From Sphaerimonospora sp050942215 (GTDB taxonomy: Bacteria; Actinomycetota; Actinomycetes; Streptosporangiales; Streptosporangiaceae), in the NCBI RefSeq assembly GCF_050942215.1, contig NZ_CP192056.1, forward strand, positions 3,658,001 to 3,722,000: DNA of 64,000 bases. The letters run 5' to 3'. Shown here piece by piece: positions 51,822-60,837 of this stretch (positions within the stretch are counted from its first letter, which is position 1; each line of letters begins with the position of its first letter). A program made the position numbers and the translations under genes. The notes under the pieces are model-generated. The model had not been told where the DNA came from and ran no database searches. It saw nothing but the letters and a program-made list of their open reading frames with translations.

Positions 51822-53490
51822 GGGCCGACGCCCCCTCGTGGTGCTCCCTGGCCAGCCGGCGCAGCGCTGACTTGTCCGGACGGCCGTTGGCCAGCACGGG
51901 GAAGTCCTCGGCTCGCATGCCGATGAAGAGCTTCGGGATTTTGTAACCGGCGATGGCGCCCTTGCACAGTCGACGCAGGCGATCGGAATCGCATTCCGAA
52001 CCCTCTGCCATGGTGACGAACGCGACCACCGCCTCGCCCCAGACGGGATCGGGCACGCCGACGACCTGCGCGAAGTCGACGTCGTCGAGGTACTCCTCGA
52101 GAAACACCTCGACCTCGCGCTCCGACACATTCTCGCCGCCGGTCTTCACCATCTGCTTGTAGCGGCCCCGGAAGTGCAGGTACCCATCGGCATCGATGAG
52201 TCCGTAGTCGCCGCTTCGGAAGAACCCGTCGTCGATCGTCGCCGCGTTCTCCTCTGGCATGTCCACGTACTCGAGGACGCGACACCATCCTCGGAAGCAG
52301 ATCTCCCCGAGCTCGCCGGCGGGGAGAGGGTCCCCCGTCTCCGGATCGACGATCCTGAACTCCACCCCGGGCAACGGCTGTCCGTTGGTGCGGCTACGGG
52401 TCGCGTAATCGTCGACCCAGCGGGGCGTGATGGCGGCGAGGGTGCCCGACTCCGTGCTCCCGTAGGACGTGGCGAAGAGGTCGAACTCCCAGACCTCCCG
52501 CAGCTTGTCGATGTAGGAGGGCGTGCAGGCGAGCAGCGACTTCCGAAGACTGGACACGTCGGTGGTCGCGAACTCGGCGGCGCCGGTCATCTTCGTATAC
52601 ATCGTGTCGAACCCCACTGTGACGGTGCTCCGACACTGCTCGATCGTCCGCAGGGCGAGGACCGCCTCGAACGCGCCCATGAGATCGGCACACCCTCCCG
52701 AGAGGTGCGGTGCGCTCAGGACACACGTCACGCCGCCGACGTGGAACGTGGGGAGCATCGCCAGGAAACCGTCATCCGGACGCATGTCCAGCGCGTGCAC
52801 GAATCCGGTCGCCGCGCCGAGGAAGGCACGGTGGGCGATCAGCGCCGGCTTGGGGAAGGCCGTCGATCCGGAGGTGAACACGATGTAGGCGGGATCCCAC
52901 GGATCTGCGACTCCGGGCTCCGGCACGCCCGCTGTCCCCGCTGAGCCGAAGACGGCGTCGACCGATGGATGACCTGCCACCAGCCGCTCGGCGTCGTCCA
53001 ACGGCAGGAGTCCGACCCACCGCACACTGGGCAGCGACGGCACCTCAGTGGCTCCGTCCACCATCGCGGCGTCCACCGCTCGCAGCCGGCCCGCGAAGTC
53101 GGCGCCCCGGAAGGACGTGACGCCGATCACCAGCTCCGGCTCGGCCACGCCGAGTACGTGCCGCAGCTCGTGGCTCTGGAACGCCAGGTTGATCGGCACC
53201 GCGACCGCGCCGAGGCGGGCCAGTGCGTAATGCAGCACCGCCCATTCAGGGCAGGAGTGGAACAGCAGGCCGACCCGGGTCCCCTTGGTCACGCCCAGCC
53301 TCTGCAGGGCCGCCGCCGACCGTAGCGCCCGGTCGAGCAGCTCGGCGTACATCCAAACCCGCGTGCCCATGCGCACGGCCGGTCGGTCCGGGTATCGATG
53401 CGTCGAACGCCGGAACATGTCCCAGATGCTGAGATTGGTGTTCTCCAGGATGTCCCGGGTCAACCCGAGCTCATAGCTGAGGCGATCCAC
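51811..53490 (-). CDS. acyl-CoA synthetase
   Basis: 559 aa. VFTSGSTAFPKPALIAH (about 186-202) is the P-loop, with unusual Ala-Phe where Gly is standard; SYGSTESG, RSGDYGLID, GRYKQMVKTGGENVSE; catalytic Lys lies in GRPDKSALRRL near the end. The PDKSALR ending is typical of the FadD13/cyclohexanecarboxylate-ligase-like branch. GTG 53490. Directly downstream of an internally deleted copy of the same type of gene. Confidence 0.9.
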   Translation of the reverse strand: MDRLSYELGLTRDILENTNLSIWDMFRRSTHRYPDRPAVRMGTRVWMYAELLDRALRSAAALQRLGVTKGTRVGLLFHSCPEWAVLHYALARLGAVAVPINLAFQSHELRHVLGVAEPELVIGVTSFRGADFAGRLRAVDAAMVDGATEVPSLPSVRWVGLLPLDDAERLVAGHPSVDAVFGSAGTAGVPEPGVADPWDPAYIVFTSGSTAFPKPALIAHRAFLGAATGFVHALDMRPDDGFLAMLPTFHVGGVTCVLSAPHLSGGCADLMGAFEAVLALRTIEQCRSTVTVGFDTMYTKMTGAAEFATTDVSSLRKSLLACTPSYIDKLREVWEFDLFATSYGSTESGTLAAITPRWVDDYATRSRTNGQPLPGVEFRIVDPETGDPLPAGELGEICFRGWCRVLEYVDMPEENAATIDDGFFRSGDYGLIDADGYLHFRGRYKQMVKTGGENVSEREVEVFLEEYLDDVDFAQVVGVPDPVWGEAVVAFVTMAEGSECDSDRLRRLCKGAIAGYKIPKLFIGMRAEDFPVLANGRPDKSALRRLAREHHEGASAHAN

Positions 53491-53724
53491 AGCTCTCCCG
53501 TCGATTCAGGCACTGCAACGCAAGCTCGCGCAGTGCTGTCTTGTCCGGCCGGCCGTTGGCCAGAACCGGGAAGTCGTTCCCGCTGAGTGCGAAGAAGTTC
53601 CGCGGAAACAGATCCGCGGGTATCGGGATGCGGACCGCTGGAGCATGTCCCACATCGACTGGCGGGTGGTGACCAGAAGGTCGGTCGCCAGCCGTCGCTC
53701 GTACTCAACGCGGTCCAATCCCAC
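53471..53724 (-). pseudogene. acyl-CoA synthetase reduced to its two ends
   Basis: Starts RRLATDLLVTTRQSMWDMLQ (compare LTRDILENTNLSIWDMFRRS in the intact gene), and after ASRYP goes on, in a shifted frame, with NDFPVLANGRPDKTALRELA, the C-terminal end of the same family, then stops. About 480 residues between the two ends are missing. The intact gene's RBS and GTG overlap its tail. Confidence 0.85.
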
Positions 53725-53778
53725 ACCTCCCGGTCGGTCCAGCCCACGCCACCGTCACATGGACATCGAGTATCGATA

Positions 53779-53793
53779 TAGCGTTTAACGTAC
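53779..53793. promoter_or_regulatory. regulon operator, TAGCGTTTAACGTAC
   Basis: Mismatches at position 3 and the last base. Upstream (minus strand) of the acyl-CoA synthetase relic and, through it, of the intact synthetase and MDMPI-family genes. Confidence 0.65.
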
Positions 53794-53868
53794 AAGGTAA
53801 GACTTTAACTGCGGCTCATGTAACGCGCAAGGATTCCCGGCGCGAACTCGTCATGACCCGTCCGATCG

Positions 53869-54105
53869 TTAGATCTTCAGGGCCGGTTCGTAGGCCTGTC
53901 GGGTGGCGTAGCCGATCCGGCGAAGTGCGCAGGCGCCACCGAGGACGTGGATCTCGGGCGCGGTGCCACGGGCGTCGGAGCACAGAGCCGCCTCGGACTC
54001 CCCGCAGGAAGCACCATGGAGTCGATGCCCTCGTACGCCCGTCGGGCACCTGAGGAGGTGTGCCGCGCCGGTGACCATGAAAGCGCGGGCCACGAACTCG
54101 GTCCC
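53869..54105 (-). pseudogene. C-terminal relic of an OYE/dienoyl-CoA-reductase-type flavoprotein
   Basis: Ends PEIHVLGGACALRRIGYATRQAYEPALKI (shown in parts: EIHVLGGACALRRIGY, ATRQAYEPALKI) and stop, resembling the VxVIGDxxxPRRxxxAxxxA C-terminal signature of FadH-like NADH:flavin oxidoreductases such as the gene at 62504. No N-terminal or FMN-domain sequence is recognisable upstream. The Asp of the GD motif is Gly here. Confidence 0.6.
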
Positions 54106-54127
54106 ACGGCGGGTGCTGCTCCCTATG

Positions 54128-55768
54128 TCAGGAGGCGTCCGGTTCCGCGCCGAGCTCCTGGGCAATCAGGTAGGACAGAGTCAGACCACGGCCGAGGGCG
54201 AACCCGCTGTTGTAGCCCGACCCCGCCGCCGTCAGAGCGACACACGATCCGGCGGCGTACAGCCCCCTGATCGGGCGACCCGCTTCGTCGCGCACGCGTC
54301 CGATGGGGTCGGTATCGATGCCACTGGACCCGATGCCGGTCCCGACGAAGCTCAGTCGAAGCCCATGGTACGGCGCGTCGGTGATCGCTCCGAGCACCGA
54401 GTTCGGTCGATGTGCCTTGTCACCGTAGAAACGGTGCACGTAGTCGGACTCCCCCCGGCCGAACTTCGGGTCGGTCCCTACCGACGCGCCGGCGTTGAAC
54501 TCGACGACCGTCTTCTCAAGTCCGACCGCGTCGATTCCGAGCTCGGAGGCGAGTTCGGCCAGCGTCCCCGCGGACGTCACCAAGCCCGCCGGATACTCGC
54601 CCCCGGGAGGCGTCGCGCCCAGGCCGTAGTCCCTGTGGTGCTGCTCGTCCCAGATCAGGTACATCGGCAGATGGGGGTCCTGGGGATCCAGCGCGGCGGC
54701 TACCAGGTCGGGCCAGTACGAATCGTTGCAGAACCTCTGGCCGCTGCGGTCCACGATGATCGCGTGTGGCTTGGCGAACTCCGGCCCATAACCGATCTCA
54801 CCGTCAGCCGTTCGCCATCCCGGCAGCATCGGGACACTGGTCGCCGGGATCTTCGCAACGGCTCCTCCCACCGCCCGGACGAGCCGGATCCCGTCGCCCC
54901 GCAGCGTATTCGGGGCGATACTGGCGAAGTTGTCGGGGGTCAACCCCGTCATCTCTTCAGTGAGCTCGCGATCCCAGTCGTAGGTGCTCGTCGCGAGCAC
55001 GACCCGTCCCCGGAACTCTCTGCTCCCGGACGAGGTCGACGCGCGCACGCCGACGACGCCGCTTTCGTCCGTGAGCAGGTCGGTGACGCGGTGACCTGTC
55101 AGGATCTCAACGCCAGGTTCGTCGAGGACTCTGGCCAGGAAGCTCGCCACCACACCGGTACCGAAGGTGAGCGGGTCGCCCTCGCCCTTCACCGGCTCGG
55201 TGCCGCGATGCGACACTCCGAGACCATGCGGATCGTTGGAGTTGGTGTTGACGCGCCGAGTGCCCCGCATCACCTCGGCGTAGGTCGTCCCGACCGGGAA
55301 GTACGGACTGACCCGGAGGCGATCGCGCCAAGCCCCGAGCACGGAGCCGTCGATCACCTCGTTGGTGAGGTACCGACCTTCACCCAGAGCACCGTTCACC
55401 TCTGAGTGATAGTCCACCAACCCGGGAATCACCGTCCAGCGGATCGCGCCGACCTCCTCCCAGTAGCGGACGGCCTCGGGGCTCGCCTCGAGCCACGTCT
55501 TCATCGCCTCCTCGTCGAGCAGCTCCGGGTGGGCGTGCGAAAGGCCCCGGACGTACCTCTCGGTGAGGTCCAGACTGTCCTCGATGCCCTGACGGGCCGC
55601 CACGTGATTGCCACCCACCCATACCTGACCACCGGAGTAGGCGGCCGCACCGCCGACCAGGTCGTCCGCCTCCAGCACGACGACAGAGCAGCCCCGGATG
55701 GCGCTGCCGAGGGCGACGGCCAGGCCTGACAGACCGGCCCCGACGACGATCACGGGCTCGAGGGACAT
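54128..55768 (-). CDS. KstD-like FAD-dependent dehydrogenase
   Basis: 546 aa. FAD motif VIVVGAGLSGLAVALGSA (about 6-23), GGAAAYSGGQVWVGGNH, FAD-contact GLYAAGSCVALTAAGSGYNSGFALGRG near the C-terminus. Same family as 3-ketosteroid-delta1-dehydrogenases and urocanate/fumarate reductases: removes or adds hydrogen at a C=C next to a carbonyl. Most diverged of the three intact copies; the fragment at 21662 derives from this subtype. No regulon operator recognised in the short upstream gap. Confidence 0.88.
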   Translation of the reverse strand: MSLEPVIVVGAGLSGLAVALGSAIRGCSVVVLEADDLVGGAAAYSGGQVWVGGNHVAARQGIEDSLDLTERYVRGLSHAHPELLDEEAMKTWLEASPEAVRYWEEVGAIRWTVIPGLVDYHSEVNGALGEGRYLTNEVIDGSVLGAWRDRLRVSPYFPVGTTYAEVMRGTRRVNTNSNDPHGLGVSHRGTEPVKGEGDPLTFGTGVVASFLARVLDEPGVEILTGHRVTDLLTDESGVVGVRASTSSGSREFRGRVVLATSTYDWDRELTEEMTGLTPDNFASIAPNTLRGDGIRLVRAVGGAVAKIPATSVPMLPGWRTADGEIGYGPEFAKPHAIIVDRSGQRFCNDSYWPDLVAAALDPQDPHLPMYLIWDEQHHRDYGLGATPPGGEYPAGLVTSAGTLAELASELGIDAVGLEKTVVEFNAGASVGTDPKFGRGESDYVHRFYGDKAHRPNSVLGAITDAPYHGLRLSFVGTGIGSSGIDTDPIGRVRDEAGRPIRGLYAAGSCVALTAAGSGYNSGFALGRGLTLSYLIAQELGAEPDAS

Positions 55769-55810
55769 GTAAGCCTCACTCTCTCATGTATCTAAACGAG
55801 GTATCGGGAG

Positions 55811-56000
55811 TTGTATTCACTGACAATCGACGAGCACCTCCGGCTGTGCGCCGCGCCGGACGGCCACGACGTGCTGGGGCTGCTCCCCGAGCTGAAGAAA
55901 CGGCGCGGCGAGAAGGCCGGGGTGCTCTCCGGGGGCGAACAGCCGATGCTCGCCCCCGGGCGGGCGGGTACGGACCCAGGACACGGCCGAGGGACCGAGG
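55811..56000 (+). pseudogene. LivF-type ATPase fragment
   Basis: SLTIDEHLRLCAAPDGHDVLGLLPELKK and KAGVLSGGEQPMLAPGRA follow the intact LivF (LTVDEHLRLTAKP, RAGLMSGGEQQMLAMARA) through the signature motif, then diverge. Both Walker motifs are absent; Gln-Gln of the signature is Gln-Pro. A relic only. Confidence 0.82.
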
Positions 56001-56058
56001 GAACGCCGGCCGGAGGTCGAGTCCTCCTATCTCGGCCGGTAGGCGGGAGAACGCGAAG

Positions 56059-56088
56059 GGGAGGCGCCGGCGGCATCCGGCGCCTCCC
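56059..56088. terminator. hairpin terminator
   Basis: Twelve-base perfect stem (56059-56070 with 56077-56088), six-base loop, followed on the plus strand by TTCTT. Ends the minus-strand KstD-like gene at 56107. Confidence 0.7.
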
Positions 56089-56106
56089 TTCTTCGCCCGC
56101 GCGGAT

Positions 56107-57732
56107 TCAGGCGGCGCCGGTCAGATGACGGGCCGCCAGGTAGCCGAAGACCATGGCCGGGCCGAGCGTCCCCCCGGCCCCGCCGTACGTCATGCCGAAC
56201 GGCGAGGCCATCACGTTGCCGGCCGCGTAGAGCCCGTGGATGACCTGCCCGTCGAGGTCGAGCACCCGGGCGTGCGGGTCCACCCGGGGGCCGCCCTTGG
56301 TACCGAGGCCGCCGCTGACGACCTTGATGGCGTAGTAGGGAGGTTCGTCGATGGGCCCCAGGGTGCCGCGCACATCCCGTTTGTAGGCGGGATCCCCCCA
56401 CCAGCGATCGTGTGCGCTCTCCCCCCGATGGAAGTCGGGATCGACACCCTCGGCCACGTTCTCGTTCCAGCGCCGCACGGTCGCCGTGAGCTCACCGGCC
56501 GGCACCCCGAGCTCGTCGGCGAGCGCCTCCATCGTCGCGAACCCCTTCAGCCACGCCGGCGGCTCCTCGCCCGCCGGGTGCGGGCCGACCGTGCCGTACG
56601 CCCGCAGATACCCCTGGTCGAAGATCAGCCAGGAGGGCAGGTTGGCGTAGTCGAAGGCGCCCACGTCCTCAACGTGGAAGGCGCCGCCGAACGCGTTGTA
56701 GTTGGCGGCCTCGTTGGTGAACCGGCGCCCCTTCCGGTTGACCATGATCGAGCGAGGCCGGCAGCGGTCAGCCGTGATCATGGCCCGGTTCATGGAGTTG
56801 ATGCCCTCGGGCAGATCGGCGGCGGGAATCCACCACGCCTCCCGCATGTTGCCGAGCATCGCTCCGGCCTTCATGGCCATGTAGAGGCCGTCGCCGGTGT
56901 TGGTCCTCATCGACACCGGATGCGTCAGCGGGCCGCGCAGGAACGCCCTCTTGTAGTCCTCGTTCCACTCGAAGCCGCCGGTGGCCAGGACCACGCCGCG
57001 GTCGGCGCGCACCTCGCGGGGGCCGGACGGCGTCTCGAAGCGCACGCCCACCACCCTGCCGTCCTCGACGACCAGCTCGCGGGCGCGGTGCTCCACGTCC
57101 GGCCGCACACCCGCGTCGAGCAGCGCCTTCAGCAGCCGGCCGATCAGCGCCTGGCCGCGGCCGCGCTCGTCACGGATCGCACGGCGGGCGAGTTCCTCCT
57201 TGGACGGCGGCCGGAGGACGGCCGCGCCCAGCGGGGTCTCGCTCATGGTCAGGTGCTCGCTGGAGTAATAGGGGGTGTGGGTGACCTTCTCCTGCCACTC
57301 CCCCAGCTCGTCGAAGGGGAAAAGGGGACACTCGATCGTGCGGCCGCCTCCTGGCTTGCCCCCCGGGTGCTCGGGGTGGTAGTCGGGGAAGTCGGGCACG
57401 GCGGAGAACTCGGTGCCGGCCTGGTCGTCGAGGAAACGCACCATCTCCGGACCCGCCTTGAGGTAGGCGCGGATCAGGCGCTCCTCCAGCAGGTCCCGCG
57501 ACAGCGACATAATGTACTCGAAGGCCTCCTCCTCGCTGTCCGTCACGCCGATCGCGGCCTGATGGGGATTACAGGGAATCCATACATGTCCGCCCGACCA
57601 CGCCGCCGTCCCTCCGACCTCGTGAGCCTTCTCGAACAGACCCACCCGCGCGCCGCCCTTGGCCGCCGTGACCGCAGCGGTGAGCCCGGCGGCTCCCGTG
57701 CCGAGCACGACCACATCGAACCGGTCGATCAT
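56107..57732 (-). CDS. KstD-like FAD-dependent dehydrogenase
   Basis: 541 aa. VVLGTGAAGLTAAVTAAKGG (about 7-26), GGTAAWSGGHVWIPCNPH, NEAANYNAFGGAFH, and the C-terminal GLYAAGNVMASPFGMTYGGAGGTLGPAMVFG. Closely colinear with the copy at 60891 (shared GGRTIECPL/GGRSLEPEL, WWIPAAD/WWVPVVL blocks), so the two are a duplicate pair. Likely dehydrogenates or reduces a cyclic enone-type intermediate. Divergent from the ThDP gene. Confidence 0.9.
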   Translation of the reverse strand: MIDRFDVVVLGTGAAGLTAAVTAAKGGARVGLFEKAHEVGGTAAWSGGHVWIPCNPHQAAIGVTDSEEEAFEYIMSLSRDLLEERLIRAYLKAGPEMVRFLDDQAGTEFSAVPDFPDYHPEHPGGKPGGGRTIECPLFPFDELGEWQEKVTHTPYYSSEHLTMSETPLGAAVLRPPSKEELARRAIRDERGRGQALIGRLLKALLDAGVRPDVEHRARELVVEDGRVVGVRFETPSGPREVRADRGVVLATGGFEWNEDYKRAFLRGPLTHPVSMRTNTGDGLYMAMKAGAMLGNMREAWWIPAADLPEGINSMNRAMITADRCRPRSIMVNRKGRRFTNEAANYNAFGGAFHVEDVGAFDYANLPSWLIFDQGYLRAYGTVGPHPAGEEPPAWLKGFATMEALADELGVPAGELTATVRRWNENVAEGVDPDFHRGESAHDRWWGDPAYKRDVRGTLGPIDEPPYYAIKVVSGGLGTKGGPRVDPHARVLDLDGQVIHGLYAAGNVMASPFGMTYGGAGGTLGPAMVFGYLAARHLTGAA

Positions 57733-57780
57733 TCCCGGCTCCTCTCCCGGTATCGTCTTTCACCTATTAAACCTTTCTAT

Positions 57781-57795
57781 TGACGTACAAGGGAA
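57781..57795. promoter_or_regulatory. regulon half-site, TGACGTACAAGGGAA
   Basis: Left arm and centre match, right arm lost. In the divergent region between the KstD-like gene (57732) and the ThDP enzyme (57835). Confidence 0.45.
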
Positions 57796-57834
57796 GGTTT
57801 GGAAGGGTGCGGGGAGGTCTAACTAGGAGCTTCT

Positions 57835-59457
57835 ATGCTGTTTCATGAAGCGATCGCCCGAGCCCTCGCCGACCAGGGCGTGACGACGATCTTCGGTGTC
57901 CTCGGGGACGCCAACCTGTACATGATGGACAGCTTCCAGCGGGCGGCCGGGGGCAGGTACTACTCCTTCTCGAACGAGGCCGGCGCCGTCCTGGCCGCCA
58001 ACGGGTACGCACGCACCTCGGGACGGCTCGGCGTCGCCACGGTGACCCACGGCCCGGCGCTGACCAACACGGTGACCGCTCTGGTGGAGAGCGTGAAGGA
58101 CCACACTCCCGTCCTGCTCATCGCCGGAGACACGGCCGTGGTGGACCGGGAGAACTTCCAGAACATCTCGCAGCGGGATGTCGTCATGCCGACGGGCGCC
58201 GGATTCGAACAGGTCCGCTCCCCGGAGACGGTGGCCGACGACGTGGCCATGGCCGTACGCCGTGCCCTGCTTGAGCGGCGGCCGATCGTGCTCAACGTCC
58301 CGGTCGAGTTCCAGTGGCGGGAGACCGACTACCGCAAGGTCGCGCCCGGATTCGTCGAACCGCAGGCGGTCGCTCCCGACGAGGCCGCGCTGGACGCCGC
58401 GGTCGGCATCATCGCCAGCGCCGACCGGCCCGTGGTCCTGGCCGGCCGCGGCGCCGCCCACCCCGAGGCCAGGGCGGCCCTGCTGCGGCTGGCCGAGCGC
58501 ATCGGCGCCCCGGTCGCCACGACGCTGCGCGGCAAGGACCTGTTCCGCGGTGAACGATTCGACCTCGGCATCTGCGGCACGCTCTCCCATGAGATCGCCC
58601 TCGAGACGCTCGGCCAGAGCGACTGCCTGATCGCCTTCGGCGCCTCTCTCAACAAGTGGACCACCGCCGAGGGCGCGTTGGTCGAGGGCAAGCAGGTCGT
58701 CCACGTGGACCTGGACCGCAACGCCATCAACCAGTTCACGCCGGGCACGGCGGGGGTCGTCGGGGACGCCGTCACCGTGGCGGACACCATCGTCGGCTGG
58801 CTGGACGAGGCCGGGACCAAGCCGACCTCCTTCGCCTCGCCGGAGCTGGCCGAGCGCCTGGCCGGACGCTCCGACGGCGACTTCACCGACCGGTCCACGG
58901 ACGAGACCGTCGACATCCGCACGGCCATGCTCAAGATCGACCAGGCCTTCCCCGCCGACCGCAACCTGGTCTTCGACGGCGGCCGGTTCATCTTCAACGC
59001 CTTCACCATGCTGCACTGTCCCGAGCCGAGCGCGTACGTCCACACGGTGAACTTCGGCTCGATCGGTCTCGGCATGGGCAACGCCGTCGGCGCCTCACTC
59101 GGCGCACCGGGGCGGCCGACCCTGCTGGTCACCGGCGACGGCGGTTTCATGCTGGGCGGCCTCGCCGAGTTCTCCACGGCGGTCCGGTACGGCATCGACC
59201 TGGTGGTCGTGCTGTTCAACGACTCGGCGTACGGCGCCGAGCACATCCAGTTCCGCAACAAGGGCATGGACCCCGCCATCTCCATGTTCGAGTGGCCCGA
59301 GTTCGGCGACGTCGCCACGGCCCTGGGCGGGCGCGGTTTCACCGTACGGAACCTCGCAGAACTCGACCAGGCGCTCGCCGCGATCGAGAACCGCGACCGG
59401 CCCATGCTGATCGACATCAAGCTCGACCCCGACAAGGTGTCCGCCCCCGATCACTGA
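57835..59457 (+). CDS. ThDP-dependent decarboxylase/lyase (benzoylformate-decarboxylase/acetolactate-synthase family)
   Basis: 540 aa with the three-domain layout. Catalytic Glu in SNEAGAVLAANGYAR (about 47), ThDP/Mg motif GDGGFMLGGLAEFSTAVRYGIDLVVVLFNDSAYG (starts GDGG, ends ND, about 435-468). Decarboxylates a 2-oxoacid or cleaves a 2-hydroxyacyl-CoA. Could follow the FMN 2-hydroxyacid dehydrogenase at 23788. CTAGGAGC precedes ATG 57835. No partner subunit next to it. Confidence 0.88.
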   Translation: MLFHEAIARALADQGVTTIFGVLGDANLYMMDSFQRAAGGRYYSFSNEAGAVLAANGYARTSGRLGVATVTHGPALTNTVTALVESVKDHTPVLLIAGDTAVVDRENFQNISQRDVVMPTGAGFEQVRSPETVADDVAMAVRRALLERRPIVLNVPVEFQWRETDYRKVAPGFVEPQAVAPDEAALDAAVGIIASADRPVVLAGRGAAHPEARAALLRLAERIGAPVATTLRGKDLFRGERFDLGICGTLSHEIALETLGQSDCLIAFGASLNKWTTAEGALVEGKQVVHVDLDRNAINQFTPGTAGVVGDAVTVADTIVGWLDEAGTKPTSFASPELAERLAGRSDGDFTDRSTDETVDIRTAMLKIDQAFPADRNLVFDGGRFIFNAFTMLHCPEPSAYVHTVNFGSIGLGMGNAVGASLGAPGRPTLLVTGDGGFMLGGLAEFSTAVRYGIDLVVVLFNDSAYGAEHIQFRNKGMDPAISMFEWPEFGDVATALGGRGFTVRNLAELDQALAAIENRDRPMLIDIKLDPDKVSAPDH

Positions 59458-59526
59458 GCCTGGAGCAGTCGGGGGGTCGTGGGCGGTCAGGGGTGGCCAG
59501 GTCGGCCGGGGGCGGTCGGGAGGTGT

Positions 59527-60798
59527 TCAGGCGGCCGTGCTCCGGGCCGCCCGCCGACGGCTCGCGGCCCTGCCGGTGCCCGGCAGGAAACAGACCGCGA
59601 CGCCGGCCAGGATCCCGGTGCCGCAGGCGACATGGAAGACGATGTCGAAGGAGCCGGTCCGGTCGGCCAGCCAGCCGCCCAGGGGCGGCGCCGCCAGCTG
59701 GGCCAGGCCAAGGCTCATCGTCGCGACCCCGAAGGCCGCGCCGAGATCCCGGGGGCCCAGCACATCGCCCAGGTAGGCGACCACCACGGTGCCGATTCCC
59801 ATCATGACCAGCCCATAGGCGAAGGCGGACAGGTGCAGCACTCCGCCCCAGCCCATGGGGATCACCACGGCCAGCAGGCCGGCCAGGATCATCATCACCG
59901 CCAGCGTTCCCCGCCGTCCGCACACATCGGACACCCGGCCGCCCAGCACCCCGCCGAACAGGCTGGCGAGACCCAGCAGGGAGAACACCCCGGTCGCCGC
60001 CGCGGGCGCGAAACCCAGGTTCTCCCGCAACGCCGCGACCAGGTAGTTGGTGTACAGGCTGAAGCTCACGCCGTAGAGGAAGTAGGCGATCAGCAGGGTG
60101 TGGACCCCGGGAAGCACGGCACGCAGCGGGGCGCGCCGCCGGGGCCGTTCCTCGCCGACGGGGTGAGTACGGCCCGGCCTGAGGAACAGCAACTGCAGCG
60201 TGAGGATCACCAGCGAGATCGCGACCTCGAGACCCCAGACCGGGCGCCAGGCGTCGGCGCCGAAGACCCGCTGCACCACGGTCACCATCGGCCCGGTGAT
60301 GGCGAGGCCGGCGCCCGACCCCGCGGTGACCAGCCCGAACGCGAAGCCGCGATGACGACGCGGCACATGGGCGGCCACGATCGCCGGGATGGGGATCCAC
60401 ACGGCCGCACTGCACAGTCCGGCCAGGCCCATCCCGAGGAAGAGCACCGGGACCCAGGGGGCGACCGCGACCGTCGACAGGCCGATCACCGTCAGCGTCA
60501 GCCCCGCCTTGAGGAGCCTGGTGCCCTCGACGCGGCGCGCCACGGAGGTCACGGCGATCACGCCCACCAGATAACCCCCCAGATTGGCGGCGCTGAACAG
60601 CCCCGCCAAGCTGTAGGACCCGAGTACGTCCTCGGTCATGCCCGGCAACACGTAGGAGAAGGTGAAGCGGACGAACCCCTGGGAGACCGCGGCGGAGACC
60701 ATGACCAGCAGGACCGGCAGGATCCAGGTCCGCAGGGACGCTTCGGCATCCGGCTCGTCCGACGCCGGTCGAGCGGTCTTCCACGGTTCGACGGCCAT
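59527..60798 (-). CDS. MFS transporter
   Basis: 423 aa, about 12 hydrophobic segments. VSQGFVRFTFSYVLPGMTEDVLG opens the first helix; GGRVSDVCGRRGTLAV is the MFS loop 8-9 motif. Resembles the CynX/YbfB branch, which carries small organic acids. ATG 60798 chosen (GGAAGG upstream). Third transport system in the window. A relic of its N-terminus is at 44895-45115. Confidence 0.88.
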   Translation of the reverse strand: MAVEPWKTARPASDEPDAEASLRTWILPVLLVMVSAAVSQGFVRFTFSYVLPGMTEDVLGSYSLAGLFSAANLGGYLVGVIAVTSVARRVEGTRLLKAGLTLTVIGLSTVAVAPWVPVLFLGMGLAGLCSAAVWIPIPAIVAAHVPRRHRGFAFGLVTAGSGAGLAITGPMVTVVQRVFGADAWRPVWGLEVAISLVILTLQLLFLRPGRTHPVGEERPRRRAPLRAVLPGVHTLLIAYFLYGVSFSLYTNYLVAALRENLGFAPAAATGVFSLLGLASLFGGVLGGRVSDVCGRRGTLAVMMILAGLLAVVIPMGWGGVLHLSAFAYGLVMMGIGTVVVAYLGDVLGPRDLGAAFGVATMSLGLAQLAAPPLGGWLADRTGSFDIVFHVACGTGILAGVAVCFLPGTGRAASRRRAARSTAA

Positions 60799-60837
60799 GC
60801 AGATCAGCCTTCCGGTTGTGGGAACGAATCTGACACT

